From an uncultured Bacilli bacterium (GTDB lineage: Bacteria; Bacillota_I; Bacilli_A; RF39; UBA660): a stretch of 41,888 nt of DNA. The notes below the pieces were generated by a model. It was not told the origin of the DNA, did no database searches, and saw only the letters and a list, made by a program, of their open reading frames with translations. A program made the position numbers and the translations under genes. This document shows, piece after piece, positions 1 through 9,855 of the stretch (position 1 is its first letter; every line of letters begins with the position of its first letter). Location: contig CANRAA010000003.1 in the NCBI GenBank assembly GCA_947628485.1, positions 1 through 41,888 on the forward strand, given 5' to 3'.

Positions 1-99
1 CTTTATTCATAGTAAAAATTGTTTACTTTATTTACTTTATAGACTTTTCGCTAGAAATTTAGTACAATAATTTTAGAAAGAATTCTTTAGGAGGGTTTT

Positions 100-1086
100 A
101 TGTTAAAGGAAGTCAAAATTGAGTTAACTAACAGATGTATGCGTAATTGTTTTCATTGTTCAAGTCGAGCAACAAATGATAAAAAATATATTGAGGAACT
201 TTCCTTTAATGATGTCGCCAGAATTATTCTTGAGGCCAAAGAAATGGGCGCCGAAAGTGTTGTTTTTACCGGTGGTGAACCTTTAATGTATAAACACTTA
301 GATTTACTTATTGGGTTAGCTAAGGGTTTAGATTTAAAAACAACTATCTATACTTTTGCTTATAAAACTAAAGAAAATTTAAGAAAATATCGCCATTTAA
401 TAAACGCTGGTTTAGATAAAATTATTTATTCACTAGCCGATAATCTTTCTTTAGAAGAAGATGTTTCCTATTATACTAATGAAGAATTTTTTGATAAAGT
501 ATTTAAAGATAATAATGGTAAGTTAGGTTTTCATTATGCTTTAAGTAAAGACTCTTTTAGGAGTTTTCCAAGAGTTTTAAATTATACAATGGATGCTTTT
601 AAAGATAAACCTTATTTTGATAAGGTAAGTATTTTAAGATTTGTTCCCCATGGTAAAGGCACTTTTGATATGGATTTAAGTAAAAAAGAACTTTTAGAGT
701 TAAAGAAATTTTATTTAAATAGTTTATTTCAAGATAAAATAAGACTAGGTTCACCTTGGAATATTTTAGGTATTTCTAATAGTCCTTGTGTTATTGGCGA
801 TGAAATAATGATTATTGGTTTTGATGGGGTGGCTTATCCTTGTGATTCGGTTAAATATTTTAAGAATTTAGGAGTAAGCGGCAATATTAAAGATAATAGT
901 TTATTAGAGTTATATAATTCCGAATATTTTAAAAGTTTAAGAGAGGTTCAAAAGGAGTCTAGTTGCAGTGGTTGTGAAAATTATGACATTTGTAAAAGTG
1001 GTTGTTTAGGACAAAAAATTATTGATAGTCCTTATAAATCATTAAAAAGAATAATAAGGGAAAAAGATCCAAAGTGTATGAGGTAA
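100..1086 (+). CDS. Radical SAM protein with SPASM-like C-terminal Cys cluster
   Basis: CMRNCFHC (CxxxCxxC) near the N-terminus, VFTGGEPL motif, C-terminal SSCSGCENYDICKSGCLG; RBS aggaggg upstream. Confidence 0.9.
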   Translation: MLKEVKIELTNRCMRNCFHCSSRATNDKKYIEELSFNDVARIILEAKEMGAESVVFTGGEPLMYKHLDLLIGLAKGLDLKTTIYTFAYKTKENLRKYRHLINAGLDKIIYSLADNLSLEEDVSYYTNEEFFDKVFKDNNGKLGFHYALSKDSFRSFPRVLNYTMDAFKDKPYFDKVSILRFVPHGKGTFDMDLSKKELLELKKFYLNSLFQDKIRLGSPWNILGISNSPCVIGDEIMIIGFDGVAYPCDSVKYFKNLGVSGNIKDNSLLELYNSEYFKSLREVQKESSCSGCENYDICKSGCLGQKIIDSPYKSLKRIIREKDPKCMR

Positions 1087-1087
1087 A

Positions 1088-2032
1088 ATGAAAGTAAGAG
1101 AGGAAGTTTATAATTTATATTGGTATTTTGCCTGGGAAAGGCAAAATATCTTTTGGAAGAAATTAAAAGGTGAGGCATCTCCTTGGACTGATGACCCCAT
1201 ATTAAGAGAATACAAATTTTGTAATAGTTACAGAGTAAATGATCGCGTTAGTCAATATCTTCTTAAGAATGTTATTTATAATGGGAAGAAATATCGTAAA
1301 GAAGATATGTTATTTCGCATTATTCTATTTAAATTATTTAATAAAGAAAGTACATGGGAATTATTAATAAATAATTTTCAAGATATAACTTTAGAAAGTT
1401 TTAAGATGGAAGAATATTCTAAAGTTTTAACTAAGGCTAAAAGTGAAGGGATAAAACTATATAATGATGCCTACATTAGTTGTGCCAATAAAGCCTTTGG
1501 TTATAACTTCAAACACGATAATCATTTAGCCTTACTTCATAAAATGTTTTTGGAAGATTTGGTGCAAGATAAAATAATTAAATGTAAAAGTATGGAAGAG
1601 GCCTTTAATATCTTAAGAAGTTATCCTTTAATAGGTAACTTTATGGCTTATCAATTAGTAACGGATATTAACTACAGTGAAGTAGTGGACTTTAGAGAAG
1701 ATGAATTTACGGTTGCGGGTCCGGGTTCTATAAGAGGCATAAGGAAGTGTTTTACCAGTAGAGATGGTTTAAGTTATGAAGATATTATTCGTTATATGTA
1801 TGAAAATCAAGATAGGGAATTTAAAAGATTAGGACTTAATTTTAAAAGAATTGGAAATCGTCCTTTAGAACTTATTGATTGCCAAAATATCTTTTGTGAA
1901 CTAGATAAATATTGTCGTGAAAAGTTACCAAATTTAAAATCTAACCGAGTTAAGATTAAAAAGAAATATGTTCCGAAAGAAGATAAGATAGAGTATATGT
2001 ATCCGCCAAAGTGGCAGATAGAAATAAAATAA
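1088..2032 (+). CDS. Putative helical-domain protein of the 5-hmdU DNA kinase helical / alpha-glutamyl-putrescinyl thymine pyrophosphorylase-like family
   Basis: N-terminal pattern YWYFAWERQNIFWKKLKGEASPWTDDPILREYKFCNSYRVNDRVSQYLLKNVIY recalled as characteristic of this family; starts 1 nt after the radical SAM stop. Confidence 0.7.
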   Translation: MKVREEVYNLYWYFAWERQNIFWKKLKGEASPWTDDPILREYKFCNSYRVNDRVSQYLLKNVIYNGKKYRKEDMLFRIILFKLFNKESTWELLINNFQDITLESFKMEEYSKVLTKAKSEGIKLYNDAYISCANKAFGYNFKHDNHLALLHKMFLEDLVQDKIIKCKSMEEAFNILRSYPLIGNFMAYQLVTDINYSEVVDFREDEFTVAGPGSIRGIRKCFTSRDGLSYEDIIRYMYENQDREFKRLGLNFKRIGNRPLELIDCQNIFCELDKYCREKLPNLKSNRVKIKKKYVPKEDKIEYMYPPKWQIEIK

Positions 2033-2117
2033 TTTTAAATCATAAATTTTATGGCCATATTTCGCTTGCTAATCAGTACTTTATGTAGTAAAATACTTCT
2101 TCAAGAGGGGGATTTAA

Positions 2118-2657
2118 ATGAAAAATACCGAAAATAAAATAAATAAGACATTATATGAAATTGAAACAAAGGATTTAAGTTTTAAACAATTTGAACAATA
2201 TTATAATGAAATGACATCTTTATTAGCAAAGGGTTATTCTAAAGAGGCCTGTAACATGGGTTATTCTTTATATAATGCGAATGTTTTATTAGATACATAT
2301 GAAAAATTAGAAAAATTTGAAGAATACAAAGAAAAATTAGAAGTAATTGTGGGTGAACTGGCCCGAAAATATGTCGAAAAGACTGGGGCTAATATCCCTA
2401 AAATTTTTGAAGAAATGACCCAAAAAGTTCAAAATGATAGTTTGACTTTTAAAAAATATAATTATTATGTTAATCTTTTAATCGTAGCTCATATGATTAA
2501 ATTAGAGAATATCGATTATTTAGAAATTGCTAAAACTTTACAAAGTGTTAATGTTAAAGGTAATAATAGTTTTGATAATGTTTATTTATATGTTAAAAGT
2601 TTATTAATGCTGGAAAATTTCACTAATCGATTGTCTGTTAATGATAAAAGAAGATAA
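2118..2657 (+). CDS. Hypothetical protein
   Basis: 179-aa ORF with RBS agaggggg. Confidence 0.6.
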   Translation: MKNTENKINKTLYEIETKDLSFKQFEQYYNEMTSLLAKGYSKEACNMGYSLYNANVLLDTYEKLEKFEEYKEKLEVIVGELARKYVEKTGANIPKIFEEMTQKVQNDSLTFKKYNYYVNLLIVAHMIKLENIDYLEIAKTLQSVNVKGNNSFDNVYLYVKSLLMLENFTNRLSVNDKRR

Positions 2658-2727
2658 AGAAATAAATAGTTAACTTTTAGTAGTTAATTATTTTTTTCCA
2701 TTGTATAATTATTTCTATGAGGTTGTT

Positions 2728-4593
2728 ATGAAGATAAATATTAAAAATGGAGCTGTAACTTTAGGAATTAATACCATTTTAGAAGAAGTAAATATTGATA
2801 TAAATGATCATGATAAAATAGCCATTGTCGGAAGAAATGGAGCGGGAAAAACAACTCTTTTAAGAGCCATTATTAATCCCTCGATGTTTGAAAAAGGCCT
2901 TGGCGAAGATGATTTTAACGTTACCATTATGGGTAAATTTAAGATTGGCTATTTAGAACAAATAACTTTTTCTAATGAAGATATTACTTTAATTGAAGAG
3001 GTTAAAAAAGTATTTAGTGATTTAATAAGTTTGGAATGTAGAATTAATAATTTAGTTGAAGAAATGAATAAAAAAAATTCTTCTAAAATTATTAAAGTAT
3101 ATACAGAATTAGTAGAAAACTATAAATTACAAGGTGGTTATTCTTATCAAAAAGAATATGAGTCTTTATTAAAGAAATTTGGCTTTAGCGAGGAAGACAA
3201 GGAAAAAAGGCTAAAAGAGTTTTCGGGTGGGGAAAGAACCAAAATTGCTTTTATTAAATTGTTACTATCCAAACCTGATTTATTAATACTTGATGAACCG
3301 ACTAACCACTTGGATATTAAAACCATTGAGGCTCTAGAAGATTATCTAAAGGATTATCCTAAAACTTTAATTATTGTTTCGCATGACCGGATGTTTTTAG
3401 ATAATATCGTCGATACGGTTTATGAAATAGATTATGGGAAGACTTATAAATATAAAGGTAATTATAGTAATTATGAAAAAGAGAAAAAGTTAAGATATGA
3501 AAAAACTTTAAAAGATTATGAATTTCAACAAAAAGAAATTAAAAGATTAAGAAGTATTTATGAAAGATTTAGATTTAAACCCACTAAAGCGAAGATGGCC
3601 TTAAGTAAATTAAAACAAATTGAAAGAATGGATTTAATTGAAAAACCCAGAAAAGAAGATTTAAAAACTTTTCAAACTAATTTAAAAGAAATAACTAAAT
3701 CTAGTCAAATGGTTATGAATTTAAAAGATTTAACAATTGGTTATTATAAAGAGCTTGCTACTTTAAATTTAGAAATCCTAAGAGGGGAAAAACTCGGCAT
3801 CATTGGGGAAAATGGGATTGGTAAATCCACTTTAATTAAAACTCTTGCGGGATTAGTTAAACCTTTAAAGGGGGATATTTTGTATGGTACTAATTTAAAA
3901 ATTGGCTATTTTGACCAAAATCTCGCTATGCAAAGTAACGATAATACGGTTATTGAAGAGTTTAGATGTGAACTACCTGATTTATCTTATGAAGAAGTGA
4001 GGAAGGCTTTAGGTTCTTTTCTTTTTAAAGATGATGATGTGGATAAAAAAATAAATGTTTTAAGTGGTGGTGAAAAAGTTCGGTTACAATTATGTAAAAT
4101 TTTCTATCATAAACCCAATGTTTTAATTTTAGATGAGCCTACTAATCACATGGATATAGTGGGGAAAGAACATTTAGAAGACATTTTAAAAGAATATACG
4201 GGAACTTTAATTTTTGTTACCCATGACCGGTATTTAGTCAAAAAGATTGCATCTAGTCTTTTAGTCTTTGAAAATAACGAAGTAAAATATTATCGTTATG
4301 GGTATCAAGAATACTTAGAAAAAAGGAAAGATGTAAAAGAAGAAGTAAGACCTCAAAAAGAGAAGGTAAAAGTAAACACTTATAATTTAAATAAAGAGAT
4401 AAAACAAATTGAAAAAGAAATAACCAAGAATGAAAAAGAATTAAAAGAACTAAAGGAAAGTCTTTATAAAGAAGATGTGTATTCTAATAATGATAAATTG
4501 AATATAGTAAACGGGAAAATTGAAGAATTAGAAAAAGTTATGGAAAACTTAAATAAAACTTGGGAAGAATTATTAACTAAAATGAGTGATTAA
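2728..4593 (+). CDS. ABC-F family ATP-binding protein (two ABC domains, C-terminal coiled coil)
   Basis: Two Walker A (GRNGAGKTT, GENGIGKST), two signature motifs (FSGGERTK, LSGGEKVR), DEPTNHLD/DEPTNHMD; start placed at the internal Met after gaggttgtt. Confidence 0.93.
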   Translation: MKINIKNGAVTLGINTILEEVNIDINDHDKIAIVGRNGAGKTTLLRAIINPSMFEKGLGEDDFNVTIMGKFKIGYLEQITFSNEDITLIEEVKKVFSDLISLECRINNLVEEMNKKNSSKIIKVYTELVENYKLQGGYSYQKEYESLLKKFGFSEEDKEKRLKEFSGGERTKIAFIKLLLSKPDLLILDEPTNHLDIKTIEALEDYLKDYPKTLIIVSHDRMFLDNIVDTVYEIDYGKTYKYKGNYSNYEKEKKLRYEKTLKDYEFQQKEIKRLRSIYERFRFKPTKAKMALSKLKQIERMDLIEKPRKEDLKTFQTNLKEITKSSQMVMNLKDLTIGYYKELATLNLEILRGEKLGIIGENGIGKSTLIKTLAGLVKPLKGDILYGTNLKIGYFDQNLAMQSNDNTVIEEFRCELPDLSYEEVRKALGSFLFKDDDVDKKINVLSGGEKVRLQLCKIFYHKPNVLILDEPTNHMDIVGKEHLEDILKEYTGTLIFVTHDRYLVKKIASSLLVFENNEVKYYRYGYQEYLEKRKDVKEEVRPQKEKVKVNTYNLNKEIKQIEKEITKNEKELKELKESLYKEDVYSNNDKLNIVNGKIEELEKVMENLNKTWEELLTKMSD

Positions 4594-4642
4594 ATATGTA
4601 AATTAACATGATTTTATGGTATTATATAAGCCGTGGTGAAAT

Positions 4643-5212
4643 ATGCAAAATGATACAATTGAAAAAATAACTGATTTTATATTTATGGGTAAAAAAATAG
4701 AAGAATTGGATTTTTATAATTTAGCGATTGTTTTAGGAAATAATTTATATGAAGAAACAGCTGAATGTTTAAAAGATTTAGTAAATTTAAATAAAATTGA
4801 TGCTACTTCCACTATTATTATTTCGGGAAAAAAAGGAACATTAAATAAAGATTTAGATGGAACAGAAGCGGAAATTATTTATCAAAAATTTTTAAAATAT
4901 AATTTAAATATCCCTTGTCTTTTAGAAAAAGAAGCTACCAATACCAAAGAGAATTTATTATTTAGTTTAAAATATTTAGAAGATATAAAGTCTTATCGAA
5001 AAATTTTATTAATTTGTAAATCATTTTTAGCTAGAAGAGCTTTTATGTGTGCTTATAATTTAGACTATCCAATTGATAGTATTGATATCATTGGGGTGGA
5101 AAAAGAATTTGGTAAAGATAATTGGTTTACTAATGCTTTATCTCGCAAAAGAGTATTAGCGGAATTAGAAAGAATTAGTCTTTATACTGAAAAAGGAGAT
5201 TTAAAGTTATAG
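4643..5212 (+). CDS. YdcF/SanA-like (DUF218) family protein
   Basis: AIVLGNNLYEE, TIIISGKKG, E..ATNTKENLLFS layout typical of DUF218. Confidence 0.7.
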   Translation: MQNDTIEKITDFIFMGKKIEELDFYNLAIVLGNNLYEETAECLKDLVNLNKIDATSTIIISGKKGTLNKDLDGTEAEIIYQKFLKYNLNIPCLLEKEATNTKENLLFSLKYLEDIKSYRKILLICKSFLARRAFMCAYNLDYPIDSIDIIGVEKEFGKDNWFTNALSRKRVLAELERISLYTEKGDLKL

Positions 5213-5246
5213 AAATTTGTGTTATTATAGAAGTTGGTGATGATAC

Positions 5247-6173
5247 ATGAAAATTGGGATACCAAGAGCATTTTTATATTATAAATATCATGTTTTATGG
5301 GAAACGTTTTTTGACGAACTAGGTATTGAATATGTGGTAAGTCCCAAAACGAATAAAGATATTATTAAAAGAGGCGAAATGCATGCCATGGATGAGTCAT
5401 GTTTATCTAGTAAGATTTTTACGGGACATGTTGATTATTTAATTGATAAATGTGATTATATTTTTATTCCCAGAGTAGCATCCCTAGGGGCTCATAAAGA
5501 TATTGTTTGTTCAAAGTTTCAAGCCATTTATGATGTTATTAATAATATTTATCGAGAAAAGAACTTAAAAATATTATATTATAGTATTGATATTTTAAAT
5601 AAAGATACGGAACTTAAAGCTTTTCTTAAGATGGGTAAGTTTTTAGGTAAAAAAAAGGTGCAAGTTTTAAAGGCTTATTATATAGCCAAACAAGCCGAAA
5701 AGACCGCCAAAATGATTGAAATAAACAATCAAAATAATTTACTTAAAAATGATAAATTAAAAATATTAATTGTTTCGCATCCTTATAATATTTATGATGA
5801 ATATGTAGGTAAGCCCATTACTGATACTTTAAAAGATTTAGGAAGTGAGCCTATTTTAGCGTGTGTTGTTGATGAGAAAAAAGCGAGAGAAAAAGCCAAA
5901 AAGATTAGTGCCACTTTACCTTGGACTTTTAATAAAGAATTAGTCGGAGCCATTTCTTTATACTTTGATAAAGTTGATGGAATTATTTTAGCTTCCTCTT
6001 TTCCTTGTGGGCCAGACTCTTTAGTTAATGAAATGATTGTCAGAAAGATTAAAGGAAAACCCATTATTAATTTAGTTTTAGATGGTCAAGAAGGAACAGC
6101 GGGACTAGAAACAAGACTAGAGAGTTTTGTGGATATTTTAAATTTACAAAAAGAAGGTGGCATTCATGAGTAA
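5247..6173 (+). CDS. 2-hydroxyacyl-CoA dehydratase-related protein (DUF2229-like)
   Basis: MKIGIPRAFLYYKYHVLWETFFDELG opening, DESCLSSKIFTGHV, PCGPDSLV, DGQEGTAGLETRLESF. Confidence 0.8.
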   Translation: MKIGIPRAFLYYKYHVLWETFFDELGIEYVVSPKTNKDIIKRGEMHAMDESCLSSKIFTGHVDYLIDKCDYIFIPRVASLGAHKDIVCSKFQAIYDVINNIYREKNLKILYYSIDILNKDTELKAFLKMGKFLGKKKVQVLKAYYIAKQAEKTAKMIEINNQNNLLKNDKLKILIVSHPYNIYDEYVGKPITDTLKDLGSEPILACVVDEKKAREKAKKISATLPWTFNKELVGAISLYFDKVDGIILASSFPCGPDSLVNEMIVRKIKGKPIINLVLDGQEGTAGLETRLESFVDILNLQKEGGIHE

Positions 6174-7236
6174 AGTAAAAGTTAATTTCCCTCGTTTTGG
6201 TTCTTATAATGTAGCCGTAAGACATATTATTGTAAATGGTTTAGGTGTTGATTATGTTGATGCCCCACCCATTACAAAGAAAACTTTAGAAATTGGGGCT
6301 AAATATTCTCCCGATTTTGTTTGTACCCCTTTTAAATATCAATTAGGAGGTTACATCGAAGCCATTGAAGCTGGAGCCAATACTTTAATTCAAGTGGGTG
6401 GAGCTTGTCGTTTAAATTACTATGGAGAACTACATGAACAAATATTAAAAGATTTAGGTTATGAGGTCCGATTTGTCAATATGGCTAACGCTGATTTTTC
6501 GAAGCCTTTAACTTTTTATGAAGAATTTAAAAAGATTAAACCGAGTGTTAATTTAAAAAAGATAACAAGTGCGGTCTTACTCGCCGTTAAAATGGTGGAA
6601 GTTATCGATAAAGTAGAAGATTACATTAGAGAGAATGTTGGTTTTGAAGTTGTGAATGGTAGTTTTGAAAAATTACATAAAGAATTTTTAGAGGACTTAA
6701 AAGAAGTTAATGATAAAAAAGAATTAAATTTAATAGCGAAACTTTATATGAGTAAACTAAAAAGAGTGGAAACTAACAAACCGAAAAATCCTTTAAGAGT
6801 CGGTATTGTTGGCGAATATTACACCATCATGGACGAATATAGCAATCATTATATGGAAAAGGAACTCGCTAAAAAAGGGATAATTATTGAAAGATGGATG
6901 AATGTATCGAATAGTATTTTTCATAATTATGTGAAAGAAATTAAGCAAAGTATTAAAAATTATGCGAAATATGATATGGGAGCCACTTCCATGTATACGA
7001 TTAAAAAAGCTTTAGACTATGCTAAAGATAATTTTGATGGTATTATTCATGTTAAAAGTTTTGGGTGTACTCCCGAGATTGATACGATGCCTGTTTTAGA
7101 AAGAATTAGTGAAGACTATAAAATACCAATTATTTATTTTAGTTTTGATACCCAAACTAGTGATGTTGGTATTAATACGAGAATTGAGGCCTTCTACGAT
7201 ATGATAATGATGAGAAAGGAAAAAAAGATAAAATGA
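6166..7236 (+). CDS. 2-hydroxyacyl-CoA dehydratase family protein
   Basis: NFPRFGSYN, CTPFKYQLGGYIEAIEAGANTLIQVGGACRLNYYGE, SFGCTPEIDTMPVL, FDTQTSDVGINTRIEAF; overlaps preceding gene. Confidence 0.8.
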   Translation: MSKVKVNFPRFGSYNVAVRHIIVNGLGVDYVDAPPITKKTLEIGAKYSPDFVCTPFKYQLGGYIEAIEAGANTLIQVGGACRLNYYGELHEQILKDLGYEVRFVNMANADFSKPLTFYEEFKKIKPSVNLKKITSAVLLAVKMVEVIDKVEDYIRENVGFEVVNGSFEKLHKEFLEDLKEVNDKKELNLIAKLYMSKLKRVETNKPKNPLRVGIVGEYYTIMDEYSNHYMEKELAKKGIIIERWMNVSNSIFHNYVKEIKQSIKNYAKYDMGATSMYTIKKALDYAKDNFDGIIHVKSFGCTPEIDTMPVLERISEDYKIPIIYFSFDTQTSDVGINTRIEAFYDMIMMRKEKKIK

Positions 7237-8192
7237 AGAAAGCATATATGGGTGTAGATATTGGATCAATATCTACCAAAGGAATAATTATAGATGAAGA
7301 TAATAAAATACTAGCTAGTGAATATATATGGACGGAAGGAGACCCAATCGGGGCGGTTAAAAGATTAATAAGTATTTTAAAAGGACAATTTAATGAGAAA
7401 AAATATAAAGTAGTGGGAGTAGGAACGACAGGTTCCGCTCGTAAATTAATCGGCGTTATCCTAGGAGCCAACATTGTTAAAAATGAAATAACGGCTCATG
7501 CCATTGGAACTTTATCATTATATCCTGATGTCCATACCATTTTTGAAATTGGAGGCCAAGACTCTAAAATAATTATTATTGACCATGGTATTGTTACCGA
7601 TTATGCCATGAATACTTTATGTGCGGCTGGAACAGGATCATTTTTATCTAGTCAATCGAAAAGATTAGGTCTTGAAGTTGAAGAATTTGGGGAAATGGCT
7701 TTAAAGAGTAAGAATCCCACTAATATTGCGGCCCGTTGTACAGTTTTTGCCGAAAGTGATTTAGTTCATAAAGTCCAAATTGGTCATAAAAAAGAAGATA
7801 TAATTGCGGGACTTTGTAAGGCTGTTGTTAATAACTATTTAAATAATGTTGGTAAAGGTAAAAAGATTAGTGCTCCAATAGTATTCCAAGGCGGAGTATC
7901 TAAAAATGTCGGAGTTATTAAAGCCTTTGAAGAAGCTACTGGCGAAAAAATTATCGTGGACCCTAATTCCCATTTAATGGGAGCTCTAGGAGTAGCCATT
8001 CTATCTAAAAAAGCTCCGGAGGTAAGTTTTGATTTTAATATTGAAGATGTTACTTTTGAAACTAAAGGTATTGAATGCAAAGGATGTGCCAATAATTGTG
8101 AGAGAATTTGCGTTTATAAAGATGGAAAACTTATTGATGCTTGGGGTAATAAATGTGATAAAGGGGCTATTAAAGTTAAGGCAGGTGTGTAA
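7233..8192 (+). CDS. Acyl-CoA dehydratase activase (BadF/BadG/HgdC-type ASKHA ATPase)
   Basis: GVDIGSISTKGIIID, GGQDSKII, CAAGTGSFL, FQGGVSKN, HLMGALGVAI; C-terminal Cys cluster. Confidence 0.9.
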   Translation: MKKAYMGVDIGSISTKGIIIDEDNKILASEYIWTEGDPIGAVKRLISILKGQFNEKKYKVVGVGTTGSARKLIGVILGANIVKNEITAHAIGTLSLYPDVHTIFEIGGQDSKIIIIDHGIVTDYAMNTLCAAGTGSFLSSQSKRLGLEVEEFGEMALKSKNPTNIAARCTVFAESDLVHKVQIGHKKEDIIAGLCKAVVNNYLNNVGKGKKISAPIVFQGGVSKNVGVIKAFEEATGEKIIVDPNSHLMGALGVAILSKKAPEVSFDFNIEDVTFETKGIECKGCANNCERICVYKDGKLIDAWGNKCDKGAIKVKAGV

Positions 8193-8749
8193 TGAAAGAT
8201 ATTATAAATTTTTATACAAAGTTTGTTGAATTAGAAAATGTTTTAAGAAAAGGCTGGTTAATGCGTAGGGTTCCTGTAGATAGAAAAGAAAGCGATGCTG
8301 ACCACACCTTACAAACTATACTTCTAGCTAATTTAATTATAAAAAGATATGATATTAAAGAATTATCTATAGAAAAAGTTATGGAGATGCTTTTAATTCA
8401 TGAAATAGGAGAAATTGTTATTGGTGATATATCAATGATTGAACCTGATTATATAGAAAAAAAGAAAAAAGAAATTACAGCAGTTAATGAAATTCTAAAG
8501 TTATTAGATGAAAAATTAGCGAATTATTATTTTTCTTTATGGCAAGAATTTGAGGCCCAAGAGACTAATGAGGCTCAATTTTGCTATTTTATTGATAAAT
8601 ATGATGCGGTAATTAAAGCAAAATTTTACGATGATAAGTTTAATAAGAACGAGTATTTACAAGAATTTTATAATCATGCTCTAGAAAATTTAAAGAAAAA
8701 TAATAATATATACTTAAAATATTTCAGCATCGATACAAAAATAAAATAA
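8192..8749 (+). CDS. HD-domain phosphohydrolase (YfbR/HDDC2-like)
   Basis: ESDADHTLQTILLA and LLIHEIGEIVIGDI HD motif. Confidence 0.8.
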   Translation: MKDIINFYTKFVELENVLRKGWLMRRVPVDRKESDADHTLQTILLANLIIKRYDIKELSIEKVMEMLLIHEIGEIVIGDISMIEPDYIEKKKKEITAVNEILKLLDEKLANYYFSLWQEFEAQETNEAQFCYFIDKYDAVIKAKFYDDKFNKNEYLQEFYNHALENLKKNNNIYLKYFSIDTKIK

Positions 8750-8762
8750 TTAAATTAAAAAA

Positions 8763-8796
8763 ATAGCAGTCTATTTTTTAAAGATTGCTTTTTTAA
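8763..8796 (+). terminator. Rho-independent terminator
   Basis: AGCAGTCT...AGATTGCT imperfect stem followed by TTTTTT. Confidence 0.6.
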
Positions 8797-8807
8797 ATAA
8801 GAAAATC

Positions 8808-8845
8808 TTGACTTTAACCTTAGGTAATAGTTTATATTAAGGTTA
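8808..8845 (+). promoter_or_regulatory. MerR-type promoter/operator upstream of the MerR gene
   Basis: TTGACT (8808-8813), 19-nt spacer, TATATT (8833-8838); TAACCTTA (8815-8822) / TAAGGTTA (8838-8845) inverted repeat. Confidence 0.6.
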
Positions 8846-8858
8846 GAAAGGAGATAAT

Positions 8859-9503
8859 ATGCTTATTAATGAAGTTGAAAATATCGTGGGATTATCTAAA
8901 AAAAGTATTCGGTTTTATGAAGATAATCATTTACTAAATCCGAAAAGAAAAGATAATGACTATCGGTATTATGATGAAGAAGACATAAAGAAATTAAAAA
9001 TTATTAAATTCTTAAGAGAATTAGATGTGCCCATTAAAGAAATAAGAGAATTAAACGAAGGAAAAATAGCTTTAAAAGATTGTTTAAATAATCGGATTCA
9101 AAAAATTGATAGTTTAAAATTAAATTTTGATAAAGTAAAAGAAATGTGTCAAGAAATAATAAAAGATGATGTTACTTATGAAAATTTAAATATTGAAAAA
9201 TATTTTAAAGAAATAAATATATTAAATAAAAAGGAGAGATTTACAATGAATAGGGAGTTACCTAGTAAAGGAAAAAGAATTGGTGGGGCTGTTCTTTCTA
9301 GTTTAATTTTTAGTGGTATTTTTATCTTTTTGATTGGTCTTATTTGTTATTTTCAAATTACGGAAGCAGAAAAATGTCCATGGCCATTATTTTGGTTTTT
9401 AATGTTAATTCTTGGTTTACCAGTGGGAGCAGTTTTAATTAATTTAATTAAAAGAATTAAAGAAATTTTAGGAGGTGAAGAAGATGAAGCTAGTAAATAT
9501 TGA
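8859..9503 (+). CDS. MerR family regulator fused to C-terminal transmembrane segments
   Basis: Opening LINEVENIVGLSKKSIRFYEDNHLLNPKRKDNDYRYYDEEDIKKLKIIKFLRELDVPI; two hydrophobic helices after about residue 140. Confidence 0.85.
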   Translation: MLINEVENIVGLSKKSIRFYEDNHLLNPKRKDNDYRYYDEEDIKKLKIIKFLRELDVPIKEIRELNEGKIALKDCLNNRIQKIDSLKLNFDKVKEMCQEIIKDDVTYENLNIEKYFKEINILNKKERFTMNRELPSKGKRIGGAVLSSLIFSGIFIFLIGLICYFQITEAEKCPWPLFWFLMLILGLPVGAVLINLIKRIKEILGGEEDEASKY

Positions 9504-9804
9504 TTACTTACCAGGAGAAGAAATAGAGGAAGTTTTAGGACTTGTTAAAGGACAAATTGTCCAATCCAAAAACATCGGTCGGGATTTTATGGCCGGGCTT
9601 AAAACCATTGTCGGTGGTGAAATTGCAAGCTACACTGATATGATAAGTTTAGCTAGAAAAATGGCTACCAAAAGAATGGTTGATGAAGCCGAAAGTTTGG
9701 GGGCTGATGCTGTTATTAATATTCGTTATGGTTCTTCCGCTGTTATGGGTGGGGCTGCTGAAATTATTGTTTATGGTACGGCCGTTAAGTTAAAAAAGAA
9801 ATAA
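9484..9804 (+). CDS. YbjQ/DUF74-family protein
   Basis: PGEEIEEVLGLVKGQIVQSKNIGRDFMAGLKTIVGGE, A..LGADAVINIRY..S. Confidence 0.85.
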   Translation: MKLVNIDYLPGEEIEEVLGLVKGQIVQSKNIGRDFMAGLKTIVGGEIASYTDMISLARKMATKRMVDEAESLGADAVINIRYGSSAVMGGAAEIIVYGTAVKLKKK

Positions 9805-9855
9805 AAAGACTTTATAAATTTAAATAGATAGATTATAATGGTTATAGGTGATAAC

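Noticed and set aside
5792-8229. Overlapping ORFs 5792-6064(-), 7172-7474(-), 7835-8092(-), 8029-8229(+)
   Set aside because: Embedded in well-supported dehydratase/activase genes on the other frame or strand.
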